A stretch of DNA of 64,000 bases from Lachnospiraceae bacterium (lineage in GTDB: Bacteria; Bacillota; Clostridia; Lachnospirales; Lachnospiraceae). This document shows, piece after piece, positions 15,706-24,265 of this stretch. A program made the translations under genes and the position numbers. The number at the start of each line of letters is the position of its first letter. The first letter of the stretch is position 1. Location: contig CAJTCV010000017.1 of assembly GCA_910574805.1 (NCBI GenBank), positions 23,938 through 87,937 of the forward strand, given 5' to 3'. The notes beneath the pieces are model-generated. The model was not told where the DNA came from. It made no database searches and saw only the letters and a list, made by a program, of their open reading frames with translations.

Positions 15706-17160
15706 ATGCAAAGGAAAAGGCTGTTTGGAAAGAATTTTAAGTTAAGATATGCAATGACGGCGGTGGGATGCTGTATGGCGCTTCTGTGCGCCGTGCCGAT
15801 CCTGGGAGATACATACGGGCTGGAGACGACCTACTGCGAGGTGCTTCTGGACGGAGAGGTTATCGGGGCCGTATCGGACCCGTCCGTGGTGGACCAGGCA
15901 TTTCTGGATGCCAGGGCGCGGATTGCCAGGGAGACCAACGGGCTGGTGCTGGCGAATGTGGCATGTGACTTCGAGCAGGTGAGAAAGTTGGTGGGCAGCA
16001 CGCTGGAGTCCGACGGGCTGGAGTCGCTGATCTATGATCTTCTGAAGGAGAAGGTGAAGACGGCAAAGCAGAAATATTATCTGGTAAAGGTCAATGAATT
16101 TACCGTGAACCTGGCTACCATCGACGAGGTGAAGGAACTGCTTCTGGCGGCTCTGGCTCCCTATGACCCGGACGGAATGTTTCAGGTGGAAGTGGTGTCG
16201 GATACCAGCAGGGAGCTGAACGCGTTTACGATCCAGGTGGTGCCGAAGGGAGAGCTTCCGGAGGGAGACGGACTGAAGGCTCTGGATTTTCTGGAGAAGG
16301 TGGAGATCGCGGAGGCTTATATCGATTCGGATCAGCTGACGCCGCTGTCGGATGCCATCGATGCGGTGACCAAGGAAAAGGAAAAGAATCAGGTTTATGA
16401 GGTTGTGGCGGGAGATACGCTGTCGGTGATCGCCAACAGCAGGGGCTATTATGTAGATGAGGTGCTGGCGCTGAACCCTGGTCTGACCAGAGACGCGACG
16501 CTGAGTATCGGAGATGAGATCGTCATCAGTGTACCGGAGCCGGAACTGTCCATTACTTCCACGGTCCAGTATACTTATGAAGAAGATTATTATGCGGAGA
16601 CGCAGTACATAGACAATGACAGCTGGTATACGACCAGGCGCGAGGTGCGTCAGGAGGCGTCTCCGGGGCATCATGAGGTCACGGTGCTGACAACCATGAA
16701 AAATCAGACGGAAACCGGCCGGGAGATGATTGCGGAGAACATCACAGTGGAACCGGTACCGGAGATTATCGAGAAGGGGACGCAGACGCCGCCCACCTAT
16801 ATCAAGCCGGTTACCGGCGGCGTGCTCACCTCCGGCTTCAAGATGCGCTGGGGCAGGATGCACAGAGGCATCGACTGGGCAGTGCCTACGGGGACATCCG
16901 TAAGAGCCTCCTGCGGCGGTACGGTGGTCAGCGCGGGCTGGATGGGCAGCTACGGATACTGTGTGACCCTGAGCCATCCGGATGGCCGGCAGACCCGGTA
17001 TGCGCATCTGAGCAAGATTCTGGTGTCTGTGGGACAGAAGGTGGATCAGAATCAGACCATCGCCCGGAGCGGAAGCACGGGACGGAGTACAGGGCCCCAT
17101 GTGCATTTTGAGATTATCATCGGCGGACAGCGGGTGAATCCGCTGCAGTACCTGAATTAA
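15706..17160 (+). CDS. M23 family cell-wall endopeptidase with LysM and G5 domains
   Basis: A 484-residue exported protein. One hydrophobic segment at about 15-33 acts as signal or anchor. LysM is at about residues 226-280 (YEVVAGDTLSVIANSRGYYVDEVLALNPGL), a G5 domain at about 285-355, and the LytM/M23 peptidase at 365-484. Zinc-site motifs are visible: HRGID (HxxxD) and HVHFE (HxH). It should cleave peptidoglycan cross-links. The order LysM-G5-M23 is common in Lachnospiraceae. The gene follows the flavin protein by 17 nt with only AAGGAT as a ribosome site. Confidence 0.92.
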   Translation: MQRKRLFGKNFKLRYAMTAVGCCMALLCAVPILGDTYGLETTYCEVLLDGEVIGAVSDPSVVDQAFLDARARIARETNGLVLANVACDFEQVRKLVGSTLESDGLESLIYDLLKEKVKTAKQKYYLVKVNEFTVNLATIDEVKELLLAALAPYDPDGMFQVEVVSDTSRELNAFTIQVVPKGELPEGDGLKALDFLEKVEIAEAYIDSDQLTPLSDAIDAVTKEKEKNQVYEVVAGDTLSVIANSRGYYVDEVLALNPGLTRDATLSIGDEIVISVPEPELSITSTVQYTYEEDYYAETQYIDNDSWYTTRREVRQEASPGHHEVTVLTTMKNQTETGREMIAENITVEPVPEIIEKGTQTPPTYIKPVTGGVLTSGFKMRWGRMHRGIDWAVPTGTSVRASCGGTVVSAGWMGSYGYCVTLSHPDGRQTRYAHLSKILVSVGQKVDQNQTIARSGSTGRSTGPHVHFEIIIGGQRVNPLQYLN

Positions 17161-17179
17161 AAAACGGATTTATGAGATG

Positions 17180-17217
17180 CGGGATTGCCGGATGGTTGGG
17201 GCAGTCCCGTATTTTTT
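17180..17217 (+). terminator. Terminator after the M23 peptidase gene
   Basis: CGGGATTGCC pairs with GGCAGTCCCG (10 bp, one G-U), followed by TATTTTTT. It insulates the fab cluster from upstream transcription. Confidence 0.85.
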
Positions 17218-17237
17218 GGGAACCTTTTGCAAAATAC

Positions 17238-17295
17238 TTGACAAACCCGTCGGTCCCGGATATACTTTAGCCGAAATAGTTTGATTATCAAAATA
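17238..17295 (+). promoter_or_regulatory. fabH promoter with FabT-type operator
   Basis: TTGACA (17238-17243), 17 bp, TATACT (17261-17266). Then AGTTTGATTATCAAAAT at 17278-17294, a TTTGA-N3-TCAAA inverted repeat matching the site of the MarR-family repressor FabT of Firmicutes. It covers the start region, so binding would repress. FabT normally uses long-chain acyl-ACP as corepressor. Confidence 0.83.
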
Positions 17296-17318
17296 ATAAG
17301 AGGAATAGAGGACGGGAT

Positions 17319-18284
17319 ATGAACGCAAAGATCATCGGAACCGGCTGTCAGCTGCCGGCATATGCGGCGGATAATCATTATCTGTCGACACTGGTAGAGA
17401 CCAGTGATGAATGGATCACAGAGCGCACCGGGATCAGGATGCGCCATCTGGCACAGAAGGAGACGACCACCTCTCTGTCCGTGGACGCGGCAGGAAAAGC
17501 GCTTGCATCTGCCGGCATGCAGGCATCAGATATCGACCTCCTGATCGTGGCGACGATCACTGCTGATACAGAGACGCCCAGCACTGCCTGCCGGGTTCAG
17601 GCAGAGATTGGAGCGGTAAATGCAGTGGCGTTCGACATTAACGCGGCCTGTTCCGGCTTTTTGTATGCGCTACATATTGCGGATGCTTTTATAAAAAGCG
17701 GCGTCTACAAAAATGCGCTGCTGATCGGAGCGGAGACGCTGTCAAAGCTGGTGGACTGGACAGATCGGGGGACATGTGTGCTCTTCGGAGACGGGGCAGG
17801 GGCTGTAGTCCTGACTGCGTCAAAGCAGGGAGGAGTTCTCTCACAGTCCGTAGGGAGCAATGGGAGTAAGTGGGAGGTTCTTTCCTGCGCGGCGCGTCCG
17901 GTAAGAAATCCGGTATGCCAAAGTAAAGAGGTTCCGGGATATCTGAGAATGGACGGACAGGAGGTCTTTAAGTTTGCAGTAAAGACCGTGCCTCTGTGTA
18001 TTGAAGATGCACTGGAGAAGGCAGGATTACAGCCGGAAGAGATCACACATTATCTGCTGCATCAGGCCAACAAAAGGATTATTCAGACAGTGGCGAAGCG
18101 CCTGAAGCAGCCGGAGGAGCGGTTCCCCATGAATATTGATCAGTGTGCCAATACGTCCGCGGCCAGTCTGCCGATTCTGCTGGCGCAGATGGATACCCAG
18201 GGACGGCTGCATCCGGGGGATAAACTGGTACTGTCCGGCTTCGGGGCAGGGCTGACCTGGGGAGCGTGTGTACTGGAGTGGTAA
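17319..18284 (+). CDS. fabH: Beta-ketoacyl-ACP synthase III
   Basis: A 321-residue condensing enzyme that starts fatty acid synthesis by joining an acyl-CoA to malonyl-ACP. The catalytic triad is visible: Cys111 in DINAACSGF, His in LLHQANKRI (near 246) and Asn in ANTSAAS (near 276). Length is typical. It is the first gene of the fatty acid cluster and has its own FabT-controlled promoter; acpP, about 125 nt downstream, has a second one. Confidence 0.96.
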   Translation: MNAKIIGTGCQLPAYAADNHYLSTLVETSDEWITERTGIRMRHLAQKETTTSLSVDAAGKALASAGMQASDIDLLIVATITADTETPSTACRVQAEIGAVNAVAFDINAACSGFLYALHIADAFIKSGVYKNALLIGAETLSKLVDWTDRGTCVLFGDGAGAVVLTASKQGGVLSQSVGSNGSKWEVLSCAARPVRNPVCQSKEVPGYLRMDGQEVFKFAVKTVPLCIEDALEKAGLQPEEITHYLLHQANKRIIQTVAKRLKQPEERFPMNIDQCANTSAASLPILLAQMDTQGRLHPGDKLVLSGFGAGLTWGACVLEW

Positions 18285-18321
18285 GTCGATATTTTTGATA
18301 TTATTTTTCTGAAAAAGGATA

Positions 18322-18364
18322 TTGACAAAACGGCGGACCGACTATATACTTTGATTGTCAAAGT
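18322..18364 (+). promoter_or_regulatory. acpP promoter overlapped by a FabT-type operator
   Basis: TTGACA (18322-18327), 17 bp, TATACT (18345-18350). ACTTTGATTGTCAAAGT (18348-18364) is a perfect 7-bp inverted repeat around three bases and overlaps the -10. Same TTTGA-N3-TCAAA core as at fabH. Confidence 0.85.
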
Positions 18365-18409
18365 AATTGAAAAGAAAAACAGTTTATTGATTAAAAGGAG
18401 AAGAATACA

Positions 18410-18643
18410 ATGTTAGAGAAGATCAAAGAGATGGTAGCAGAGCAGTTGAATGTGGAAGCAGCAGACCTGGCAGCAGAGACTTCTTTTAAAGATGATCTGG
18501 GAGCAGATTCTCTGGATCTGTTTGAGCTGGTGACAAACCTGGAAGATGAGTATGAGATTGAGATTCCGTCCGAGGAGCTTGAGAATCTCACAACGGTAGG
18601 TGCAGTCGCAGATTATCTGAAGGCCAAGGGGATCGAAGAGTAA
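18410..18643 (+). CDS. acpP: Acyl carrier protein
   Basis: A 77-residue acidic four-helix protein. Ser34 in GADSLD is the attachment site for 4'-phosphopantetheine. It carries growing acyl chains between the enzymes encoded downstream. RBS AAAAGGAG. Placed between fabH and fabK, as in other Firmicutes clusters. Confidence 0.96.
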   Translation: MLEKIKEMVAEQLNVEAADLAAETSFKDDLGADSLDLFELVTNLEDEYEIEIPSEELENLTTVGAVADYLKAKGIEE

Positions 18644-18675
18644 GGAATCAAGGAAGAAGAAAGCAGGTGTCTGTT

Positions 18676-19602
18676 ATGAAGACAAGAGTTACGGAACTGT
18701 TGGGAGTAGAGAAGCCGATCATCCAAGGCGGTATGGCATGGGTTGCAGAGTCCCATCTGGCGGCTGCTGTATCGGAGGCAGGCGGGTTCGGACTGATTGG
18801 TGCAGCGAATGCGCCGGCGGATGTGGTGCGGAATTATATCCGAGAGGCAAAAGAACTGACGGACAGACCTTTTGGCGTCAATATCATGCTTTTAAGTCCC
18901 TTTGCGGATGATATCGCACAGGTGGTGGTGGAAGAAGGCGTGGCTGCAGTGACCACAGGAGCCGGAAATCCGGAGAAATACATGGCACAGTGGAAGGCTG
19001 CGGGGATTAAGGTTATCCCGGTGGTGGCATCCGTAGCTCTTGCAAAGCGTATGGAGCGTTGCGGAGCAGATGCGGTGGTTGCGGAAGGAACCGAGTCCGG
19101 CGGACATATCGGCCAGGCAACGACTATGACGCTGGTGCCTCAAGTGGTGGACGCCGTGACCGTTCCAGTCATTGCCGCGGGTGGCATTGCAGACGGAAGA
19201 GGTTTTGCAGCAGCCATGATGCTGGGCGCGGAAGCAGTCCAGATGGGTACCCGGTTCTGCGTATCCGATGAATGTGTGATCCATGAGAAATATAAGGAGC
19301 GTATTCTGAAGGCAAAGGACATTGATTCTGAGGTGACCGGCAGGAGCCATGGACACCCGGTCAGAGGACTTCGCAACAGGATGACCCGGGAATACCTGAA
19401 GCTGGAAGCGGAGGGCGCTTCCTTTGAAGAACTGGAAAAGCTGACGCTGGGCGGTCTTAGAAAAGCAGTCGTAGAGGGCGACACGGATAACGGATCCGTT
19501 CTTGCGGGCCAGATCGCAGGTATGGTGAACCGGCGCCAGAGCTGCCGGGAGATTATTGATGAGATCATGGACCAGGCGGAGCTTTTGCTGAAATTAAAAT
19601 AG
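18676..19602 (+). CDS. fabK: Enoyl-ACP reductase II (FMN-dependent)
   Basis: A 308-residue TIM-barrel flavoprotein of the nitronate monooxygenase-like superfamily that reduces trans-2-enoyl-ACP. It begins MKTRVTELLGVEKPIIQGGMAW, matching FabK N-termini, and shows GVNIMLLSPF, TTGAGNP, AEGTESGGHIG and AAGGIADGRG. The start at 18676 is chosen because it matches known FabK starts and has AGGTG at 6 nt; GTG at 18667 is the alternative. FabK is intrinsically resistant to triclosan. No FabI or FabV gene is seen here. Confidence 0.95.
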   Translation: MKTRVTELLGVEKPIIQGGMAWVAESHLAAAVSEAGGFGLIGAANAPADVVRNYIREAKELTDRPFGVNIMLLSPFADDIAQVVVEEGVAAVTTGAGNPEKYMAQWKAAGIKVIPVVASVALAKRMERCGADAVVAEGTESGGHIGQATTMTLVPQVVDAVTVPVIAAGGIADGRGFAAAMMLGAEAVQMGTRFCVSDECVIHEKYKERILKAKDIDSEVTGRSHGHPVRGLRNRMTREYLKLEAEGASFEELEKLTLGGLRKAVVEGDTDNGSVLAGQIAGMVNRRQSCREIIDEIMDQAELLLKLK

Positions 19603-19723
19603 GACCGGAAGATACAGCCGGCATACGGCGCAGATGCCGCAGGCGGACTGTATGAGGCTGGTGCACGGAAAGAAGGAGGACTGCTGTGCAGGATGGCATG
19701 GCAGTCCCTGTTTTCAAATAGAA

Positions 19724-19740
19724 ATTTTGATATTCAAAGG
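19724..19740 (+). promoter_or_regulatory. Third FabT-type operator, upstream of fabD
   Basis: ATTTTGATATTCAAAGG contains TTTGA-TAT-TCAAA, the same core as the fabH and acpP sites. No clear -35/-10 pair was seen around it, so it may act as a roadblock or serve a weak promoter. A GGACTGC/GCAGTCC hairpin precedes it at about 19677-19706. Confidence 0.62.
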
Positions 19741-19764
19741 AAATGGACGGGAGAGATCGGTAAG

Positions 19765-20682
19765 ATGAGTAAGACAGCATTTGTATTTCCAGGACAGGGC
19801 GCACAGTATGTGGGCATGGGAAAGGATTTTTATGAAGCATTTCCGGAGTGCCGGGAAGTGTTTGAGACGGCTTCCGAGGCGTCGGGACTTGACATTGCGA
19901 AGCTTTGTTTTGAAGAAAATGAACAGATCAATCAGACAGAATATACACAGATCTGCATGCTTGCCGCGGAGATGGCGGTGCTCCGGGCCGTGGAGAGAAA
20001 AGGCATACGCTCTTCTGTGAATGCGGGTCTGAGCCTGGGCGAATACGGCGCACTGGTGGCATCGGGGGCCATGGGGCTTAAGGATGCTTTTAAAGTTGTG
20101 CGCAGGCGCGGGATTCTTATGCAGGAAGCGGTGCCTGCAGGGGGCGCCATGGCAGCAGTCCTGGCCATGGATGCGGCAAAGATCGAGGAGGTCTGCGGAC
20201 AGACGGAAGGGATCGTATCTGTTGCAAACTATAACTGCCCGGGGCAGATCGTGATTACCGGAGAAGAGGATGCGGTGGATGCGGCATGCGAAGCGCTGAA
20301 GGCAGCCGGAGCAAAGAGGACCATACGCCTGAATGTAAGCGGTCCGTTTCATTCACAGATGCTTTCGGAGGCCGGCGAGAAGCTTATGGAGGTCTTGGCG
20401 GAGGTAGAGCTTACGGCATTTGACACGCCGTATATTACCAATGTGACGGCGGGCTATGTGACTTCCACAGACGGGATCAAAGAGCTTCTCTGCCGTCAGG
20501 TGTCCTCCAGTGTGCGCTGGCAGCAGTCCATGGAGCGCATGATCGCAGACGGCGTGGATACGTTCATCGAGATGGGACCGGGAAAAACACTGTCCGGTTT
20601 TATGCGGAAGATCAGCCGGGATGTGAAGATGATGAATATTGAGAACATGGCGGATTTTGAGAAGGTCATGGCTGCACTGTAA
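19765..20682 (+). CDS. fabD: Malonyl-CoA:ACP transacylase
   Basis: A 305-residue enzyme that moves malonyl from CoA to ACP. It has [14 protein letters not shown] at the start, nucleophile Ser90 in [11 protein letters not shown] (the usual motif is GHSLGE; here Leu replaces His before Ser), and the late catalytic His in SGPFHSQML. The ATG at 19765 is chosen over an in-frame ATG at 19693 because the family's conserved start lies here. Confidence 0.94.
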   Translation: MSKTAFVFPGQGAQYVGMGKDFYEAFPECREVFETASEASGLDIAKLCFEENEQINQTEYTQICMLAAEMAVLRAVERKGIRSSVNAGLSLGEYGALVASGAMGLKDAFKVVRRRGILMQEAVPAGGAMAAVLAMDAAKIEEVCGQTEGIVSVANYNCPGQIVITGEEDAVDAACEALKAAGAKRTIRLNVSGPFHSQMLSEAGEKLMEVLAEVELTAFDTPYITNVTAGYVTSTDGIKELLCRQVSSSVRWQQSMERMIADGVDTFIEMGPGKTLSGFMRKISRDVKMMNIENMADFEKVMAAL

Positions 20683-20713
20683 AAATGCTGTTGTTTATAA
20701 GAGGAGATTTGTA

Positions 20714-21454
20714 ATGCTGGAAAATAAAATTGCCCTGGTTACCGGGGCGGCAAAAGGGATCGGCCGCGCCATTGCGCTGGCGCTGGCGGCAGAGGGGGCG
20801 ACCGTGGTCGTCAATTATAACGGATCTGCAGAGAGAGCCGAAAAGACTGTGGAGGAGATCCGTGCGTTGGGAGCGGACGGGTGCGCATATCAGTGCAATG
20901 TGGCGGATACGCAGGCAGCGCTTGCCATGATCAAAGAAGTGACTGCAAAATACGGCAGTCTGGATATTCTGGTCAACAATGCGGGGATCACAAGAGACAA
21001 CCTGATCATGAAGATGTCGGAAGAAGATTTTGACGCAGTGATAAACGCCAATCTGAAAGGCTGCTTTAACACCATCAAGGCGGTGAGCCGCCAGATGCTG
21101 AAGCAGCGGTCGGGGCGCATCATCAATATTACATCCGTATCCGGTATTCTTGGCAATGCAGGACAGGCCAATTATGCGGCGTCCAAGGCAGGCGTCATCG
21201 GCCTGACCAAGACCATGGCGAGAGAGCTGGCAAGCCGCGGGATCACAGTGAACGCGGTGGCGCCGGGATTCGTGGATACGGACATGACTCAGGTGCTTTC
21301 CGACAGTGTGAAGGAAGCGGCGACGGCTCAGATCCCTCTGGGACGGTTTGGAAAGCCGGAGGATATTGCCAACATGGTGGCGTATCTGGCTTCGGAAAAG
21401 GCAGCGTATATAACAGGGCAGATCATCAGCGTAGACGGAGGTATGGCGATCTAA
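20714..21454 (+). CDS. fabG: 3-oxoacyl-ACP reductase
   Basis: A 246-residue short-chain dehydrogenase using NADPH. Cofactor motif TGAAKGIG (10-17), NNAG (88-91), and the catalytic residues Ser141, Tyr154 and Lys158 ([20 protein letters not shown]). It reduces 3-oxoacyl-ACP in each elongation cycle. RBS AGAGGAG ahead of the ATG at 20714. Its stop overlaps the fabF start (TAATG), suggesting translational coupling. Confidence 0.95.
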   Translation: MLENKIALVTGAAKGIGRAIALALAAEGATVVVNYNGSAERAEKTVEEIRALGADGCAYQCNVADTQAALAMIKEVTAKYGSLDILVNNAGITRDNLIMKMSEEDFDAVINANLKGCFNTIKAVSRQMLKQRSGRIINITSVSGILGNAGQANYAASKAGVIGLTKTMARELASRGITVNAVAPGFVDTDMTQVLSDSVKEAATAQIPLGRFGKPEDIANMVAYLASEKAAYITGQIISVDGGMAI

Positions 21455-22689
21455 TGAGAAGAGTAGTTGTGACTGGAATGGGAGCGATCACTCCCCTTGG
21501 ACTGAATGTGAAGGATTATTTTGAAAATATCAAGGCAGGCAATCATGGGTTCGGCATCATTTCCAAATTTGACGCCTCTGAGTACAAGGCCCATGTGGCG
21601 GCGGAGGTCAAAGGCTTCTCTGCAAAGGAATTTATGGATTTTAAAGCGGCAAAGAGGATGGAGCCCTTCTCCCAGTACGCGGTGGCGGCGGCAAAGGAAG
21701 CCATGGAGCAGGCGGGACTTGACATGGAAAAAGAGGATGCTTACCGGGTGGGCTGCTCTATCGGCTCCGGCATCGGAAGCCTGGAGGTGATTGAGCGGGA
21801 ATACACCCGGCTGAATCAGAAAGGACCCAATCGTGTAGCTCCTCTCATGGTGCCTCTGATGATCTCCAACATGGCGGCAGGAAACGTGTCGATCGCATAC
21901 GGCTTAAAAGGAAAAAGCCTGAATGTGGTGACTGCCTGCGCCACCGGAACCCACTCTATCGGTGAGGCATACCGGAGCATCCAGACCGGTGATGCGGACG
22001 TGATGCTGGCAGGCGGCACGGAGAGCTGCATCTGCCCCACCGGTGTGGCGGGCTTTGCAGCGCTGACGGCGCTCTCCGGCAGTGAGGATCCGGACCGCTG
22101 TTCCATCCCCTTTGATAAAGACCGGGACGGCTTTGTCATGGGCGAAGGTGCAGGCGTGGTCGTTCTGGAAGAGCTGGAGCATGCAAAGAACCGGGGCGCC
22201 AGGATCCTGGCGGAGGTTGTGGGCTACGGCGCTACCAGTGACGCATACCATATTACTTCCCCGGCGGAGGAAGGCATGGGTGCGGCGACAGCCATGAAAT
22301 GGGCGGTGGAGGAATCCGGCGTTGCCATGGAAGATATCATGTATATCAATGCCCATGGGACCAGCACCCATCACAACGATCTGTTCGAGACCCGCGCTAT
22401 CAAACTGGCGTTCGGAGAACATGCGAAAGAGATGAAAGTCAATTCCACCAAGTCCATGATCGGGCATCTGCTGGGCGCAGCAGGCGCCGTGGAGTTCATT
22501 ACCTGCGTCAAGGAGATGGAAGAGGGCTTCGTCCATGTGACGAGAGGACTGGAAAACCCGGACGAGGAACTGGATCTGGATTACGTACAGGGCGAGGGCG
22601 TGAGCATGGAGCTGACTTACGCACTGTCCAATTCTCTGGGATTCGGCGGGCATAACGCCAGCATTCTCATCAAAAAATATGAAGCTTAG
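21454..22689 (+). CDS. fabF: Beta-ketoacyl-ACP synthase II
   Basis: A 411-residue elongating condensing enzyme. Catalytic Cys162 lies in VTACATGTHSIGEA, with active-site His in NAHGTSTHHND and in KSMIGHLLGAAG. FabF uses acyl-ACP and malonyl-ACP and influences chain length at low temperature in other bacteria. It overlaps fabG by one base and is followed 18 nt later by fabZ. Confidence 0.96.
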   Translation: MRRVVVTGMGAITPLGLNVKDYFENIKAGNHGFGIISKFDASEYKAHVAAEVKGFSAKEFMDFKAAKRMEPFSQYAVAAAKEAMEQAGLDMEKEDAYRVGCSIGSGIGSLEVIEREYTRLNQKGPNRVAPLMVPLMISNMAAGNVSIAYGLKGKSLNVVTACATGTHSIGEAYRSIQTGDADVMLAGGTESCICPTGVAGFAALTALSGSEDPDRCSIPFDKDRDGFVMGEGAGVVVLEELEHAKNRGARILAEVVGYGATSDAYHITSPAEEGMGAATAMKWAVEESGVAMEDIMYINAHGTSTHHNDLFETRAIKLAFGEHAKEMKVNSTKSMIGHLLGAAGAVEFITCVKEMEEGFVHVTRGLENPDEELDLDYVQGEGVSMELTYALSNSLGFGGHNASILIKKYEA

Positions 22690-22707
22690 GACAGCGGAGG
22701 AAGCAGT

Positions 22708-23133
22708 ATGACAATGGATATCAAGGAGATTATGGAAATCATCCCCCACAGGCAGCCGTTTCTGCTGATCGACCGGATCGAAGAGCTGGAGCCGGGAAAA
22801 AGGGCTGTGGGGAAAAAATGCGTCACGTATAATGAGCCGTTTTTTAACGGACATTTTCCGCAGGAGCCGGTCATGCCGGGCGTCCTGATCCTGGAAGCGC
22901 TGGCGCAGGTGGGCGCGGTGGCGATCTTAAGCCAGCCGGAAAATAAAGGAAAGACCGCATATTTCGGAGGAATTGATAAGGCGAAATTCAAAAAGAAGGT
23001 CGTGCCGGGGGATGTGCTGGTTCTGGAGCTTGAGATCGTCAAACAGAAGGGACCCATCGGCGTGGGGAAGGCGACCGCGACGGTGGACGGTAAGGTGGCT
23101 GCAGTGGCGGAGATGACCTTTGCAGTGGGATAG
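22708..23133 (+). CDS. fabZ: 3-hydroxyacyl-ACP dehydratase
   Basis: A 141-residue hotdog-fold dehydratase. Catalytic His is in [25 protein letters not shown] and the helix Glu is in [18 protein letters not shown] is the conserved start. It makes trans-2-enoyl-ACP for FabK. RBS GGAGG. It ends the fab cluster: the biotin carrier and acetyl-CoA carboxylase genes that often follow in Firmicutes are absent here. Confidence 0.95.
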   Translation: MTMDIKEIMEIIPHRQPFLLIDRIEELEPGKRAVGKKCVTYNEPFFNGHFPQEPVMPGVLILEALAQVGAVAILSQPENKGKTAYFGGIDKAKFKKKVVPGDVLVLELEIVKQKGPIGVGKATATVDGKVAAVAEMTFAVG

Positions 23134-23180
23134 TTTATAAAAAAATTGTCTTTTTTTGTATTTCCAAGCTTTGTGGGATG

Positions 23181-23189
23181 TGATATACT
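23181..23189 (+). promoter_or_regulatory. Extended -10 promoter ahead of the coiled-coil gene
   Basis: TGA-TATACT is an extended -10 element; no convincing -35 lies 17 bp upstream. It sits about 55 nt before the ATG at 23244. Confidence 0.45.
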
Positions 23190-23243
23190 CTTTTTGTAAC
23201 CGGTGACAGAGCAGCAGGAAGATTGCAAAGGAGTGTGAGCACA

Positions 23244-23582
23244 ATGACCCTGACAAAAGAAGATTTGTCAGCTATCTCCCAACTGCTGGACGTAAAGCTG
23301 AAAGCAGAGTTACGGCCGATAAAAGACGATATCCGGGATATCAGTCAGCATCTGGAGAAAGTGGATGAGCGTCTGGATGTACTGGAACAGGATCTCAGGA
23401 ATGTGAAGCTGCATCTTGAGAATGTCACGGACAGAGATATCCGGTTGTTGTCAGAAAACTATGTACCGGCAGTAAAGCGGTATGAGCAGGCGGCTGTGCA
23501 GATGGAAGCGATGCAGGATGATATTGATCTTCTCAAAAAAGCAGTCGCAGAGCACAGCAGGAAACTACAGAAGATTTCATAA
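23244..23582 (+). CDS. Small coiled-coil protein of unknown function
   Basis: A 112-residue soluble protein, nearly all helix. Heptad-like repeats of Ile, Leu and Val run through residues 8-70 (IRDISQHLEKVDERLDVLEQ and similar), with a shorter coil at 75-105. No enzyme motif. AAAGGAG 10 nt before the ATG supports this start. It stands alone between the fab cluster and an ECF sigma module and is followed by its own terminator. Similar short coiled-coil proteins occur widely in Lachnospiraceae without a known role. Confidence 0.72.
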   Translation: MTLTKEDLSAISQLLDVKLKAELRPIKDDIRDISQHLEKVDERLDVLEQDLRNVKLHLENVTDRDIRLLSENYVPAVKRYEQAAVQMEAMQDDIDLLKKAVAEHSRKLQKIS

Positions 23583-23611
23583 GACGTGAAGTTATATACA
23601 AAAGACAAGGG

Positions 23612-23654
23612 AGTGCAAAGTCTGTTGAGCAGTCAGGGACTTTGCACTTTTTCT
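23612..23654 (+). terminator. Terminator after the coiled-coil gene
   Basis: AGTGCAAAGTC pairs perfectly with GACTTTGCACT (11 bp) and is followed by TTTTCTGTTTTC. Confidence 0.85.
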
Positions 23655-23661
23655 GTTTTCA

Positions 23662-23691
23662 TGCAACATTTTTTTCTTTCCGCAGCTCTGT
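23662..23691 (+). promoter_or_regulatory. Possible ECF-type promoter of the first sigma operon
   Basis: TGCAAC followed by a T-run (23662-23674) resembles ECF -35 elements (TGNAAC). GCAG with CTCT follows at the same spacing as in the promoter of the second ECF operon at 28883, which suggests self-recognition. Low certainty. Confidence 0.42.
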
Positions 23692-23743
23692 ATTTATGTA
23701 AGAGATGCATTTCGGACAGGGAACTTTGGGGTGAGGTGGGAGA

Positions 23744-24265
23744 ATGGAGCACTTTATGGAACTGTATCAGACGGTATATGCTGATCTGTATCGTCTGGCT
23801 TATTATTATATGGGAAATGCACAGGATGCCGAGGATGCCGTGCAGGATGCGGCACTGGCTGCCTGCGAGCATTTTGACAGGCTGAAAAAGGAAGCCTCCT
23901 TTCGTCCATGGATCTTCCGCATCCTGGTCAACCGCTGCCGGACAGTTCTGAAAAAAAGAAAACGGCAGGAGATTCCCATGGAGGAACCGCAGGAGCCGAA
24001 AGGACAGAGGGAGACCGGTCTGGAATCCCAGGCGGAGGTATTGGAGCTTTTAAAGATACTGAGTGATGAGGAAAGGCTGATTGTGACCATGAGTGTGTTC
24101 GGAGGCTATAAAGGTGAGGAGATCGCCCGGATGCTGCACAGAAAGCACAGTACCGTCCGTTCCAGATACCGGAGGGCGCTGAAGAAGCTGGAGCAGGAGC
24201 TTCTGGGGGAACAAAGCACGGGAACCGGCGGGAAAAAGAGGAAGAGAAAGGAGGTGCGCAGATGA
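23744..24265 (+). CDS. ECF RNA polymerase sigma factor (first)
   Basis: A 173-residue sigma-70 family protein with only regions 2 and 4. Region 2 is at about 5-70 (LYRLAYYYMGNAQDAEDAVQDAALAACEHFD; WIFRILVNRCRTVLKKRKR) and region 4 at 100-160 (ILSDEERLIVTMSVFGGYKGEEIARMLHRKHSTVRSRYRRALKKLEQEL). It directs polymerase to specific promoters when released from its partner. Its end overlaps the next gene (ATGA), a membrane beta-propeller protein that is the probable regulator. Confidence 0.92.
   Translation: MEHFMELYQTVYADLYRLAYYYMGNAQDAEDAVQDAALAACEHFDRLKKEASFRPWIFRILVNRCRTVLKKRKRQEIPMEEPQEPKGQRETGLESQAEVLELLKILSDEERLIVTMSVFGGYKGEEIARMLHRKHSTVRSRYRRALKKLEQELLGEQSTGTGGKKRKRKEVRR

Noticed and set aside
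15742..17106. A 454-codon open frame on the minus strand
   Set aside because: Antisense shadow of the LysM-G5-M23 peptidase, with a low-complexity His/Arg/Leu-rich translation.
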